From an uncultured Flavobacterium sp. (GTDB lineage: Bacteria; Bacteroidota; Bacteroidia; Flavobacteriales; Flavobacteriaceae): a DNA stretch of 18,394 bases. Positions within the stretch are counted from its first letter, which is position 1. Each line of letters opens with the position of its first letter. The notes beneath the pieces are model-generated. The model worked only from the letters and a program-made list of their open reading frames with translations. It was not told the origin of the DNA and made no database searches. Positions 1 to 6,561 of this stretch are shown one piece after another. The stretch is from the NCBI RefSeq assembly GCF_946220915.1, contig NZ_CAMIHH010000064.1, positions 1-18,394 of the forward strand, given 5' to 3'. The translations under genes were made by a program, and so were the position numbers.

Positions 1-155
1 TCCTGCGGGAAGCTGAAAAGAAAATCAATGTCGCTGTTTTCGTTAAACCGTCCTGTTGCAGCGCTTCCGAAAAGGTATGCCCTCTCAACCCGGTATTTCC
101 GGAAGAGTTTTTTTATTTTCGGAAGATTATGTTTAACGATACTTATAATATTGAT
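1..155 (-). CDS. Nucleotidyltransferase-domain protein (MNT/pol-beta superfamily), partial, start codon unclear
   Basis: The minus strand encodes about 50 residues before the window edge. They contain RAYLFGSAATGRF followed by NSDIDFL, which is the G-S-x(9-10)-D-x-D signature of the pol-beta nucleotidyltransferase fold; the two aspartates bind metal and the GS binds nucleotide phosphate. Small proteins of this kind are often MntA-type antitoxins or orphan transferases, but no HEPN partner is visible because the 3' part lies outside. The frame opens after an in-frame TGA at 173-171 and has no ATG, GTG or TTG anywhere in the visible part. Family members usually start a few residues before the LPKIKKLF segment, so initiation would have to use ATT (149-147), ATA (146-144) or ATC, possibly by re-initiation after the hydrolase stop at 159-157. 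A lost start codon (pseudogene) is the alternative. The end coordinate given is only the first codon after the hydrolase stop. Confidence 0.62.
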   Translation of the reverse strand, partial: MNIISIVKHNLPKIKKLFRKYRVERAYLFGSAATGRFNENSDIDFLFSFPQ

Positions 156-156
156 C

Positions 157-960
157 CTACAAATCTTCCGTCAGCAGGCTATGTGCTACATCCAGCTTGC
201 GTAGCCATTCGTGCATCAGGCGGTTAAACTCGTCAGGATGCTCCATCATTGCGGCGTGGCCACACTTGTCGATCCATGAGAGAGTTGAGTTGGGGAGCAG
301 CTTGTGGAATTCCTCTGCGACATCCGGCGGTGTTACGTTATCATTGCGTCCCCAGATGATACAGGTAGGTACATGCATTTTCGGCAGGTCCTTGGCCATA
401 TTGTGGCGTATCGCGCTTTTGGCAATCGTAAGTGTTTTGATCAGCTTGAGCCTGTCATTAGCCATTGCATACACCTCTTCGATGATCTCGTCGGTAGCAA
501 CGGCAGGATCATAAAATACATCCTGGGCCTTCTTTTTTATGTAGTCACGGTCGCCACGGCGCGGGTAGCTGTCGCCCATGGCGCTTTCATAAAGGCCCGA
601 GCTGCCGGTAATGATAAGGCCCAGCATTTTTTCAGGATACATTTTAGTGTGGTAAAGTGCAATGTGGCCGCCAAGTGAGTTGCCAAGCAATATAACGCGG
701 TCAAAGCCTTTATAAGTAATAAAGTCCTTAACCCATTTGGCAAAAGCCTTAACGTTGGTTTTCAGTATGCTTTGGGTATAAATGGGCAATTCGGGAATTA
801 CAACCTTATAGCCGTGTTTCGGGAAATATTCTGCAACGCCTCCAAAGTTGCTGAGGCCGCCCATGAGGCCGTGCAGTATGATTATTGGCGTTCCCTCTCC
901 GGCTTCAAAATAGGTGTATTTGCCGTCTTTTATCTTGTCTTGCATGTTGGTCGTGTACAA
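157..960 (-). CDS. Alpha/beta-fold hydrolase
   Basis: This 267-residue cytoplasmic protein has the full alpha/beta hydrolase signature. There is an HGLMGG oxyanion-hole motif at residues 30-35 and a nucleophile elbow GNSLGG at 93-98 with catalytic Ser95. The probable acid is Asp207 in GRNDNVTPP, and the catalytic base is His235 in CGHAAMMEHP. No signal peptide is visible. It probably cleaves an ester or similar bond in a small molecule, but the substrate cannot be read from the sequence. ATG at 960 gives MYTTNMQD; an in-frame ATG at 945 (Met6) is an equally possible start. It is divergent from mraZ across a 418-bp control region, and the nucleotidyltransferase frame begins almost at its stop codon, so the two are probably co-transcribed. 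Confidence 0.9.
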   Translation of the reverse strand: MYTTNMQDKIKDGKYTYFEAGEGTPIIILHGLMGGLSNFGGVAEYFPKHGYKVVIPELPIYTQSILKTNVKAFAKWVKDFITYKGFDRVILLGNSLGGHIALYHTKMYPEKMLGLIITGSSGLYESAMGDSYPRRGDRDYIKKKAQDVFYDPAVATDEIIEEVYAMANDRLKLIKTLTIAKSAIRHNMAKDLPKMHVPTCIIWGRNDNVTPPDVAEEFHKLLPNSTLSWIDKCGHAAMMEHPDEFNRLMHEWLRKLDVAHSLLTEDL

Positions 961-975
961 TGATACAGTTCAAGA

Positions 976-983
976 CAAATATA
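976..983 (-). promoter_or_regulatory. Probable -7 promoter element for the hydrolase gene
   Basis: The minus strand reads TATATTTG, an exact match to the Bacteroidota sigma-A -7 consensus TAnnTTTG. It lies 16 bp upstream of the hydrolase ATG at 960, so transcription would start only a few bases before the ATG, or the Met6 start is used. No clear TTG -33 element is present; a TTTC lies at roughly the right distance. Confidence 0.5.
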
Positions 984-1077
984 TTACTTTATAGGGTTAT
1001 AAAGAAATTTACCACATATTATTTATGAAAGTATTATGCGTGCATTGCATTAGGGCCCTGCTCATAATTGCCATTTT

Positions 1078-1102
1078 GCATTTTACATAAGTCTGTAAAT
1101 GC
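1078..1102. repeat. Inverted repeat in the hydrolase-mraZ intergenic region
   Basis: GCATTTTACA (1078-1087) is followed by a 6-nt spacer and TGTAAATGC (1094-1102), which is its reverse complement with one T missing. There is no T-tract after it on either strand, so it is more like a protein-binding dyad than a terminator. Confidence 0.5.
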
Positions 1103-1120
1103 GTTGTTAAAGTAATATTA

Positions 1121-1140
1121 AATCCCACATCTTCCCACCG
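1121..1140 (-). promoter_or_regulatory. Distal MraZ-box-like repeats, inverted relative to mraZ
   Basis: On the minus strand TGGGA occurs at 1137-1133 and again at 1127-1123, exactly 10 bp apart with a 5-nt spacer. This is the TGGGN-N5-TGGGN arrangement known for MraZ operators. The 19-nt stretch read from 1139 to 1121 matches the proximal repeats (1317-1335, plus strand) at 15 of 19 positions, in opposite orientation and about 195 bp away. A second operator for MraZ is inferred. Confidence 0.55.
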
Positions 1141-1148
1141 GCTGGTGA

Positions 1149-1189
1149 TTTTTAGGATTTTGCAATTTTGCTGTTAAGAATCCTTAAAA
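1149..1189. repeat. Inverted repeat with 11-bp arms
   Basis: TTTTTAGGATT (1149-1159) and AATCCTTAAAA (1179-1189) are complementary at 10 of 11 positions, with a 19-nt spacer that contains a short direct repeat of ATTTTGC. It lies beside the distal MraZ-like boxes. It could be a binding site for a dimeric regulator; the function is unknown. Confidence 0.45.
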
Positions 1190-1257
1190 GATTGCATAGT
1201 TTCTAATGTCTTTTTTTAAATGTTAATTTTTCGTCGGTTTGATCCTGTAATCTGTGT

Positions 1258-1274
1258 TTCCCGGTTTGCGGGAA
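1258..1274. repeat. Short perfect hairpin upstream of the mraZ boxes
   Basis: TTCCCG (1258-1263) and CGGGAA (1269-1274) form a perfect 6-bp stem with loop GTTTG. No U-tract follows on the plus strand. It ends about 30 bp before the first MraZ-like box; the function is unknown. Confidence 0.4.
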
Positions 1275-1304
1275 TTAATGTGCTTTTAAATGAAACTTAT
1301 TAAC

Positions 1305-1333
1305 AAAGTAGGGGAAGGTGGGAAAATGTGGAG
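1305..1333 (+). promoter_or_regulatory. Proximal MraZ operator: three boxes of 10-bp period
   Basis: Three related units start at 1309 (TAGGG), 1319 (TGGGA) and 1329 (TGGAG), spaced exactly 10 bp and separated by 5 nt. Each is preceded by a purine-rich AAGT, AGGT or ATGT, so the unit resembles AAxGTGGGx. MraZ proteins are known to bind tandem TGGGN or AAAGTG-type repeats of this period upstream of their own gene. The repeats end 10 bp before the -7 element, where RNA polymerase would contact the -33 region, so binding should repress mraZ and the operon. Confidence 0.7.
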
Positions 1334-1343
1334 ATATAATCCA

Positions 1344-1351
1344 TATATTTG
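1344..1351 (+). promoter_or_regulatory. Probable -7 element of the dcw operon promoter
   Basis: TATATTTG is an exact match to Bacteroidota TAnnTTTG. The predicted transcription start is near 1356-1360, about 20 nt before the TTG start codon of mraZ. There is no good TTG at -33; the three MraZ-like boxes occupy that space. A TTG at 1349-1351 that could extend mraZ upstream is part of this element and therefore not a translation start. Confidence 0.62.
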
Positions 1352-1366
1352 CTCAGAATCAACGGG

Positions 1367-1371
1367 AAAGG
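1367..1371 (+). promoter_or_regulatory. Ribosome binding site that fixes the mraZ TTG start
   Basis: AAAGG lies 7 nt upstream of TTG at 1379-1381. A readable Shine-Dalgarno site is uncommon in this phylum, and here it supports the otherwise unusual TTG initiation. Confidence 0.5.
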
Positions 1372-1378
1372 TAACTCA

Positions 1379-1852
1379 TTGAAAGCCATAACAGGAACAT
1401 ATGAATGTAAGGCTGATGCAAAGGGCAGGATAGCGATCCCTGCACCTTTGAAGAAGCAATTGGCAGGCAGCCTTGAAGAGGGCTTTGTCCTGAAGCGTTC
1501 TGTTTTCCAGCCATGCCTTGAGCTGTACCCAATGGCGGAGTGGAACAAGATGATGGTAAAAATCAATAAGCTTAACCGTTTTGTCAAGAAAAACAATGAC
1601 TTCATCCGGAGGTTTACAGCAGGCGTTAAAGAAGTGGAGATCGATGCGGTAGGAAGGCTGCTCATTGCGAAAGACCTGCTGGCATTCTCGGGAATCGAGG
1701 GTAATGTGGTGCTTTCTTCTGCGGTAAACATCGTGGAGATTTGGGATAAAGACAAGTATGAACAGTCAATTGATGGTTCGGATGTTGACTTTGCTGACCT
1801 TGCGGAAGATGTAATGGGAGGCTTAAATGATGATGAAGATGGAATATCATAA
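1379..1852 (+). CDS. mraZ: MraZ, transcriptional regulator of the dcw cluster
   Basis: MraZ is a DNA-binding protein with two SpoVT-AbrB-like halves that forms a ring-shaped oligomer. It represses its own operon in the bacteria where this has been studied. The DxxxR signature of each half is present: DAKGR at residues 13-17 and DAVGR at 89-93. The length of 157 residues fits the family. The TTG start at 1379 is chosen because it gives the usual start just before ITGTYECK and has an AAAGG site. The longer alternative from TTG 1349 would begin inside the promoter element. The acidic C-terminus (residues 131-157) ends within the start of rsmH, with 26 nt overlap. As first gene of the operon and downstream of MraZ-like boxes, it is probably autoregulated. 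Confidence 0.93.
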   Translation: MKAITGTYECKADAKGRIAIPAPLKKQLAGSLEEGFVLKRSVFQPCLELYPMAEWNKMMVKINKLNRFVKKNNDFIRRFTAGVKEVEIDAVGRLLIAKDLLAFSGIEGNVVLSSAVNIVEIWDKDKYEQSIDGSDVDFADLAEDVMGGLNDDEDGIS

Positions 1853-2735
1853 CCCTGTATTGTTAAAGGAAACAGTTGACGGGCTTAACATTAAGCCTGA
1901 CGGAGTGTATGTTGATGTGACCTTTGGCGGTGGCGGGCATTCGCGTGAGATAATGAAACGGCTGGGGCCGGACGGCAGGCTCTTTGGCTTTGACCAGGAT
2001 GAGGATGCGCGGGCAAATGTGATAGATGATGCGCGGTTTACGCTGATTCCGGAAAATTTCAGGTTCATTAAGAGGTATTTGAGGTTTTATGGTGTAAAGG
2101 AAGTGGATGGCATATTGGCCGACCTTGGCGTGTCATCGCACCAGTTTGATGTGGCTGAGCGCGGTTTTTCAACGCGTTTTGAGGCAGAGCTGGATATGAG
2201 GATGAGCAAAAAGAATGAGCTGAATGCCTTTAAGGTGGTTAACGACTATGATGAGGCTGAACTGAAAAAGGTATTTGTAGAATATGGAGAGCTTAAAAAT
2301 GGAGGTGCCATGGCATCGGTCATCGCCAGTGCCAGGAGGGAGCACCCCATTAAGAATAGTAGTGAGCTAAAGCAGGTGCTGGGGAGGTTTTTGCCTGCGC
2401 ATAAAAGCAATAAGATACTGGCGCAGATATACCAGGCAATACGCATAGAGGTAAACCAGGAAATGGATGTGCTTAAGGAGTTTTTGGAACAGTCGCTTGA
2501 CATATTGAAGCCAGGCGGCAGGCTGAGCGTAATATCCTATCATTCCCTTGAGGACAGGCTGGTGAAAAGGTACATGCGCAATGGTATGTTCGAAGGTGAG
2601 CCGGAACGGGATTTCTTCGGGAATTTTGAGGTGCCGTTTAAAAGCATCGAAAAGCTGATCATTCCAACCGATGAGGAAATAGCGCTTAACAACAGGGCCC
2701 GCAGCGCAAAGCTAAGGGTCGCAGAAAAAAAGTAA
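1827..2735 (+). CDS. rsmH: 16S rRNA (cytosine(1402)-N(4))-methyltransferase RsmH
   Basis: RsmH (formerly MraW) uses S-adenosylmethionine to methylate N4 of C1402 in the 16S rRNA P site, in the cytoplasm. The 302-residue length fits the family. Diagnostic motifs are all present: VTFGGGGHS (31-39, SAM binding), ADLGVSSHQFD (98-108), QAIRIEVN (203-210), SYHSLEDR (237-244) and NNRARSAKLR (288-297). Three ATG codons in a row lie at 1827, 1830 and 1833; GGGAGG at 1816-1821 is 5 to 11 nt upstream of them, so any of the three may be used. A fourth ATG at 1839 gives MEYHNPVL. The gene overlaps mraZ by 26 nt, which suggests translational coupling. Confidence 0.96.
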   Translation: MMMKMEYHNPVLLKETVDGLNIKPDGVYVDVTFGGGGHSREIMKRLGPDGRLFGFDQDEDARANVIDDARFTLIPENFRFIKRYLRFYGVKEVDGILADLGVSSHQFDVAERGFSTRFEAELDMRMSKKNELNAFKVVNDYDEAELKKVFVEYGELKNGGAMASVIASARREHPIKNSSELKQVLGRFLPAHKSNKILAQIYQAIRIEVNQEMDVLKEFLEQSLDILKPGGRLSVISYHSLEDRLVKRYMRNGMFEGEPERDFFGNFEVPFKSIEKLIIPTDEEIALNNRARSAKLRVAEKK

Positions 2736-2753
2736 TACACAAGAATAAAAATC

Positions 2754-3107
2754 ATGAAAGGCGGTGTAATCAATCTTTTAAAGGCAAAATATCTTGTAGA
2801 CCAGGGGTCTATGAAAAACTGGAGTTTTATAGTGTTCCTGGTTATGGTTGCCATGCTTATGATTGCCAACACGCACGATTACGAAAAAAAGCTGTACAGG
2901 ATTGGTGAACTGGAGAATGAAGTCAAAATACTGAGGTCTGAATTCGTAGACAGGCGGTCAGAGCTGATGGAACTTAAAATGGAGTCGACCATAGCCCGAA
3001 AGATGGAAGAACGGGAGATATTTCCATCATCAGTGCCGCCGCAGAAGATAAAAGTTGTTGAAGAAAAAGAAAAAGGCTTTTTGGATAAGCTAAAAATATG
3101 GGAGTAG
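2754..3107 (+). CDS. ftsL: FtsL-like cell division protein
   Basis: This is a small bitopic protein of 117 residues. It has a short basic cytoplasmic N-terminus, one membrane segment at about residues 23-39, and a charged helical stretch at about 43-85 likely to form a coiled coil. The C-terminal tail is Lys/Glu-rich. FtsL sequences diverge strongly, so the assignment rests on this architecture and on its place between rsmH and ftsI, which is the standard ftsL position. FtsL joins FtsQ and an FtsB-like partner in the periplasm to activate FtsW and FtsI; no ftsB is seen in the window. It starts 18 nt after rsmH behind an A-rich leader, and its last 10 nt overlap ftsI. Confidence 0.85.
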   Translation: MKGGVINLLKAKYLVDQGSMKNWSFIVFLVMVAMLMIANTHDYEKKLYRIGELENEVKILRSEFVDRRSELMELKMESTIARKMEEREIFPSSVPPQKIKVVEEKEKGFLDKLKIWE

Positions 3108-5095
3108 AAGATAAAAAAACCTCTTACAGGATATACCTGGTAGCCTTCATGATTTTCGTGATGGCTATCCTTGTATCTGTAAAGCTCACCAACATACAGT
3201 GGGTAGAGGGCGACTATTACCGCAAGCTTGCAGAAGACCGCACTGTCAAAAATTTTCCGCTCAAGGCCAACAGGGGCAATGTATATTCTGCCGACGGAAG
3301 CCTTCTTGCGACCTCGATACCGCATTACACGGTACGGTTTGATGCAGTAGCGCCCTCAAAAGAGAATTTCAGCGAATTTGCCGAAGGCCTTGCCGATTCA
3401 CTTTCGGTAATGCTGGGCCGCCCGGCAGGATTTTACTATAACGAGCTCCGCAAGGCGCGCAATAACAAGAACAGGTATTATCTTATTGCCAAAGGGCTAA
3501 GCTATACCGAATACCTGCGGATGAAAAGCTTTCCGCTGTTTAATCTTGGGGCATTTAAGGGCGGTGTTATTACAGAGCAGAAAATTGTTCGCGAGCATCC
3601 CATAGGCAAGATAGCCGAAAGGACGATTGGCTACGAGAGGACCGGCCATTCGGGCGAAAACCTTGAGGTAGGAATTGAGGGGGCTTTCGCCAAATACCTT
3701 AACGGGAAAGATGGCCGCCGCATGATGCAGAAGATCGCTAAAAACCACTGGAAGCCCATAAGCGATGTAGACCAGGTAGAGCCTGTGGACGGATTTGACA
3801 TCGTTTCTACGATAGACGTATACATTCAGGACATAGCGCACCATGCATTGGTAAAGCAGTTGGAATACTATGAGGCCGACCACGGCTGTGTGGTAGTCAT
3901 GGAAACGAAAACCGGTTATGTAAGGGCCATATCCAACCTTGGGAGGAATACAGACGGCACCTATTCCGAAACCGTAAATTATGCAGTTTGGGAATCGCAG
4001 GAGCCAGGTTCTACCTTTAAGCTTCCGGTACTTGTGGCCTTACTGGAAGATAAAAAAGTGGACACGAGTAAAGTATACGATACACGTGGCGGGGACATAA
4101 CCTATTTTGGCCGCCATGTGCGCGACTCAAAAAAAGGCGGTTACGGCAAAGTATCGCTGGCAAAAGGTTTTGAGCTGTCGTCCAACACTGTTTTGGTACA
4201 GGCCGTGTATGAAAGCTATAAGGACAATCCGGAACAGTTTGTAGACAGGATTAATGGCTTTGGTTTGAATAAAAGGCTCGGGGTAGCGCTTAAAGGCGAG
4301 GCCCGGCCAAAAATACCGCAGCCTGAAGATCCTTCATGGTCGCGCGTATCGCTCCCGTGGATGGGGTTTGGCTATGGCCTTAGCCTTACACCGCTGCAAA
4401 CGCTTACATTCTATAACGCCATTGCCAACAACGGCGAAATGGTAAGGCCGCTGTTCGTGCAGGAAATAAAGGAGCGCGACAGGCTGATTAAGAAATTCGG
4501 GAAAGAAGTGATCAATCCGAAAGTATGCTCACAAGAAACGATTGACCAGGTAAAGGCAATCATGCAGAACGTGGTAAAGAAAGGTACGGGATCCAAACTG
4601 TATTCGCCTAACTTTTCGATGGCTGGCAAAACCGGAACGGCGCAGGTAAATTATGGCGCAGGTAAGGACAGCATGTACTATTCGTCATCGTTTGCAGGTT
4701 ATTTTCCGGCAGAGAACCCTAGGTACTCGTGCATTGTTATTATCCATAAGCCGCATGTGGGCAAAGGATACTACGGAGCCGATGTTTCGGGGCCCGTATT
4801 CAAAAGGATCGCACAAAAAATTTATACCGATGTGCCAAGTACTAATGAAGTAAAAAAACTGGACAAACAGATAAAGAAGCAGGAACAGCTGTATGCGGCC
4901 TACTACGACAAGCAGAACAAAACAGGGAACGGCGTACCCAATACTGTAGGCATGAGCGGCATGGATGCAGTGGCGCTTTTGGGCAACATGGGCCTTAAAG
5001 TGCAGGTAATAGGCATGGGCAGGGTAAAAAAGCAATCGCTTTCCCCCGGGCAGGCGGTTCGAAAAAATCAAACCATAATACTGGAATTATCGTGA
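3098..5095 (+). CDS. ftsI: FtsI/PBP3-type peptidoglycan transpeptidase with PASTA domain
   Basis: This is a 665-residue class B penicillin-binding protein that cross-links septal peptidoglycan on the periplasmic side. A short cytoplasmic N-terminus is followed by one membrane anchor at about residues 11-29, and the dimerisation/pedestal domain spans about 50-230. The transpeptidase domain carries all three active-site motifs: STFK (305-308, nucleophile Ser305), SSN (361-363) and KTG (511-513). A single PASTA domain occupies about 611-665, joined by a Lys/Gln-rich linker. Proteobacterial FtsI lacks PASTA, whereas Bacteroidota homologues often carry one. The ATG at 3098 overlaps ftsL by 10 nt, and the stop at 5093-5095 touches the start of murE. 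It is expected to pair with FtsW. Confidence 0.95.
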   Translation: MGVEDKKTSYRIYLVAFMIFVMAILVSVKLTNIQWVEGDYYRKLAEDRTVKNFPLKANRGNVYSADGSLLATSIPHYTVRFDAVAPSKENFSEFAEGLADSLSVMLGRPAGFYYNELRKARNNKNRYYLIAKGLSYTEYLRMKSFPLFNLGAFKGGVITEQKIVREHPIGKIAERTIGYERTGHSGENLEVGIEGAFAKYLNGKDGRRMMQKIAKNHWKPISDVDQVEPVDGFDIVSTIDVYIQDIAHHALVKQLEYYEADHGCVVVMETKTGYVRAISNLGRNTDGTYSETVNYAVWESQEPGSTFKLPVLVALLEDKKVDTSKVYDTRGGDITYFGRHVRDSKKGGYGKVSLAKGFELSSNTVLVQAVYESYKDNPEQFVDRINGFGLNKRLGVALKGEARPKIPQPEDPSWSRVSLPWMGFGYGLSLTPLQTLTFYNAIANNGEMVRPLFVQEIKERDRLIKKFGKEVINPKVCSQETIDQVKAIMQNVVKKGTGSKLYSPNFSMAGKTGTAQVNYGAGKDSMYYSSSFAGYFPAENPRYSCIVIIHKPHVGKGYYGADVSGPVFKRIAQKIYTDVPSTNEVKKLDKQIKKQEQLYAAYYDKQNKTGNGVPNTVGMSGMDAVALLGNMGLKVQVIGMGRVKKQSLSPGQAVRKNQTIILELS

Positions 5096-6555
5096 TGGTT
5101 TTAAGGGACATATTATACAAAACATCCATTGAGGCTGTAAATGGCCCTACGGACACCGCCATAGGCAAGATGGAGTTTGACTCCCGCCTTATCGGGAACG
5201 GTGATGCTTTCATTGCGATCAGAGGAACACAAAGCGACGGCCACGACTATATCAGTAAGGCTATCGCCCTGGGCGCTGTAGCTGTAGTGTGCGAAGTTAT
5301 GCCCGAAGCCCTCGATGGTAATGTAACCTACATCCAGGTAAAGAGCGCATCCGCAGCGCTGGCTACAATGGCGGCAAACTATTATGGCAACCCTTCGGCA
5401 AGCCTTAAGCTGGTAGGCATTACAGGCACAAACGGAAAAACGACCATTGCAACGCTATTGTACCAGCTGTTTAAAAATGCAGGCTACAAAACAGGATTGC
5501 TGTCTACCGTAAAAGTAATGGTAGCTGATGCAGAATACCCGGCCACACACACCACCCCCGACTCACTGACCATAAACAGGTACCTGAGGGAGATGGTGGA
5601 CGAAGGTGTAGATTATTGCTTTATGGAGGTAAGCTCGCACGGTATCCATCAGCACCGCTCTACAGGGCTGGATTTTGCGGGGGGAATTTTTACCAACCTG
5701 TCGCACGACCACCTTGACTATCATAGCAGCTTTGCAGAATACCGGGATGTAAAGAAGAGGTTTTTTGATGAGTTGCCAAAAGGCTCGTTTGCCCTGGTAA
5801 ATGTGGATGATAAGAACGGCCTGGTAATGCTGCAGAACACGATGGCCAAAAAGCTGACGTATGCACTAAAAACTTATGCCGACTATAAAGCGCAGATACT
5901 TGAGAACCAGCTGTCGGGGCTATTGCTGAAAATCAATGAGCAGGAAGTTTGGGTAAAGCTGATAGGTAAGTTCAATGCCTATAACCTGCTGGCCATATAT
6001 GCTGCAGCGGTAAACCTTGGCCTTGAGGGCCAGGAGGTGCTGAGGCTGATGAGCGAGCTGGAAAGCGTATCGGGAAGGTTCCAGTTTATCGTATCGGATA
6101 CCGGGATCACTGCAATTGTAGATTATGCCCATACACCGGACGCACTGGAAAATGTATTGAAGACGATAGAAAACATACGTACCCGCAACGAACAGCTGAT
6201 TACCGTTGTGGGCTGTGGTGGTGACAGGGATAAGTCCAAGCGCCCCATTATGGCAAACATTGCCTCAACGATGAGTGACAGGGCAATATTTACGTCGGAC
6301 AACCCAAGGAGCGAGGACCCGGTAGACATTATTGAAGATATGGAGAAAGGGGTTGAGGCCCAGAATTATAAAAAGACGGTGGCAATGGTAGACAGGCAGG
6401 CAGCCATAAAGCTTGCGTGCCAGCTGGCAATGCCAAACGACATTATACTCATAGCCGGTAAGGGACATGAAACCTACCAGGAAATAAAAGGGGTAAAGCA
6501 CGATTTTGATGATATGAAAACGGTAAAGGAAATATTAAGGCAATTAAACAAATAG
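5095..6555 (+). CDS. murE: UDP-MurNAc-L-Ala-D-Glu:meso-diaminopimelate ligase MurE
   Basis: MurE is the cytoplasmic ATP-dependent ligase that adds the third residue of the peptidoglycan stem peptide. Seen with the ATG at 5095 (486 residues): the ATP-binding loop TGTNGKTT at 110-117, the TTPDS substrate segment near 153, the conserved SHDHLDYH segment near 203-210, and DNPR at 402-405. DNPR is the known marker for meso-diaminopimelate specificity, as opposed to lysine. The stop of ftsI (TGA) and this ATG share one base, a termination-reinitiation arrangement. A GTG at 5092 is in frame but only adds one residue and has no better leader. In E. coli murF follows murE; here mraY follows directly. 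Confidence 0.96.
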   Translation: MVLRDILYKTSIEAVNGPTDTAIGKMEFDSRLIGNGDAFIAIRGTQSDGHDYISKAIALGAVAVVCEVMPEALDGNVTYIQVKSASAALATMAANYYGNPSASLKLVGITGTNGKTTIATLLYQLFKNAGYKTGLLSTVKVMVADAEYPATHTTPDSLTINRYLREMVDEGVDYCFMEVSSHGIHQHRSTGLDFAGGIFTNLSHDHLDYHSSFAEYRDVKKRFFDELPKGSFALVNVDDKNGLVMLQNTMAKKLTYALKTYADYKAQILENQLSGLLLKINEQEVWVKLIGKFNAYNLLAIYAAAVNLGLEGQEVLRLMSELESVSGRFQFIVSDTGITAIVDYAHTPDALENVLKTIENIRTRNEQLITVVGCGGDRDKSKRPIMANIASTMSDRAIFTSDNPRSEDPVDIIEDMEKGVEAQNYKKTVAMVDRQAAIKLACQLAMPNDIILIAGKGHETYQEIKGVKHDFDDMKTVKEILRQLNK

Positions 6556-6561
6556 GCGTAT

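Larger units (their letters stand above)
961..1378. other. Divergent control region between the hydrolase and mraZ
   Basis: No credible gene is seen in these 418 bp on either strand. The region is AT-rich compared with the flanking genes. It holds a TATATTTG promoter element at each end, two groups of MraZ-box-like repeats (1121-1140 and 1305-1333), and three inverted repeats (1078-1102, 1149-1189, 1258-1274), each listed separately. A GGGCCC palindrome lies near 1053. The density of dyads suggests a complex control region rather than a simple spacer. Confidence 0.7.

Noticed and set aside
5092..5094. GTG one codon before the murE ATG
   Set aside because: It adds a single residue and overlaps the ftsI stop more deeply. 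ATG 5095 gives the usual one-base TGATG junction.
6556..6561. Possible missing murF between murE and mraY as a deletion
   Set aside because: Only 6 nt separate the two genes, but absence of murF from this place is, as far as known, normal for the Bacteroidota cluster and not a recent loss.
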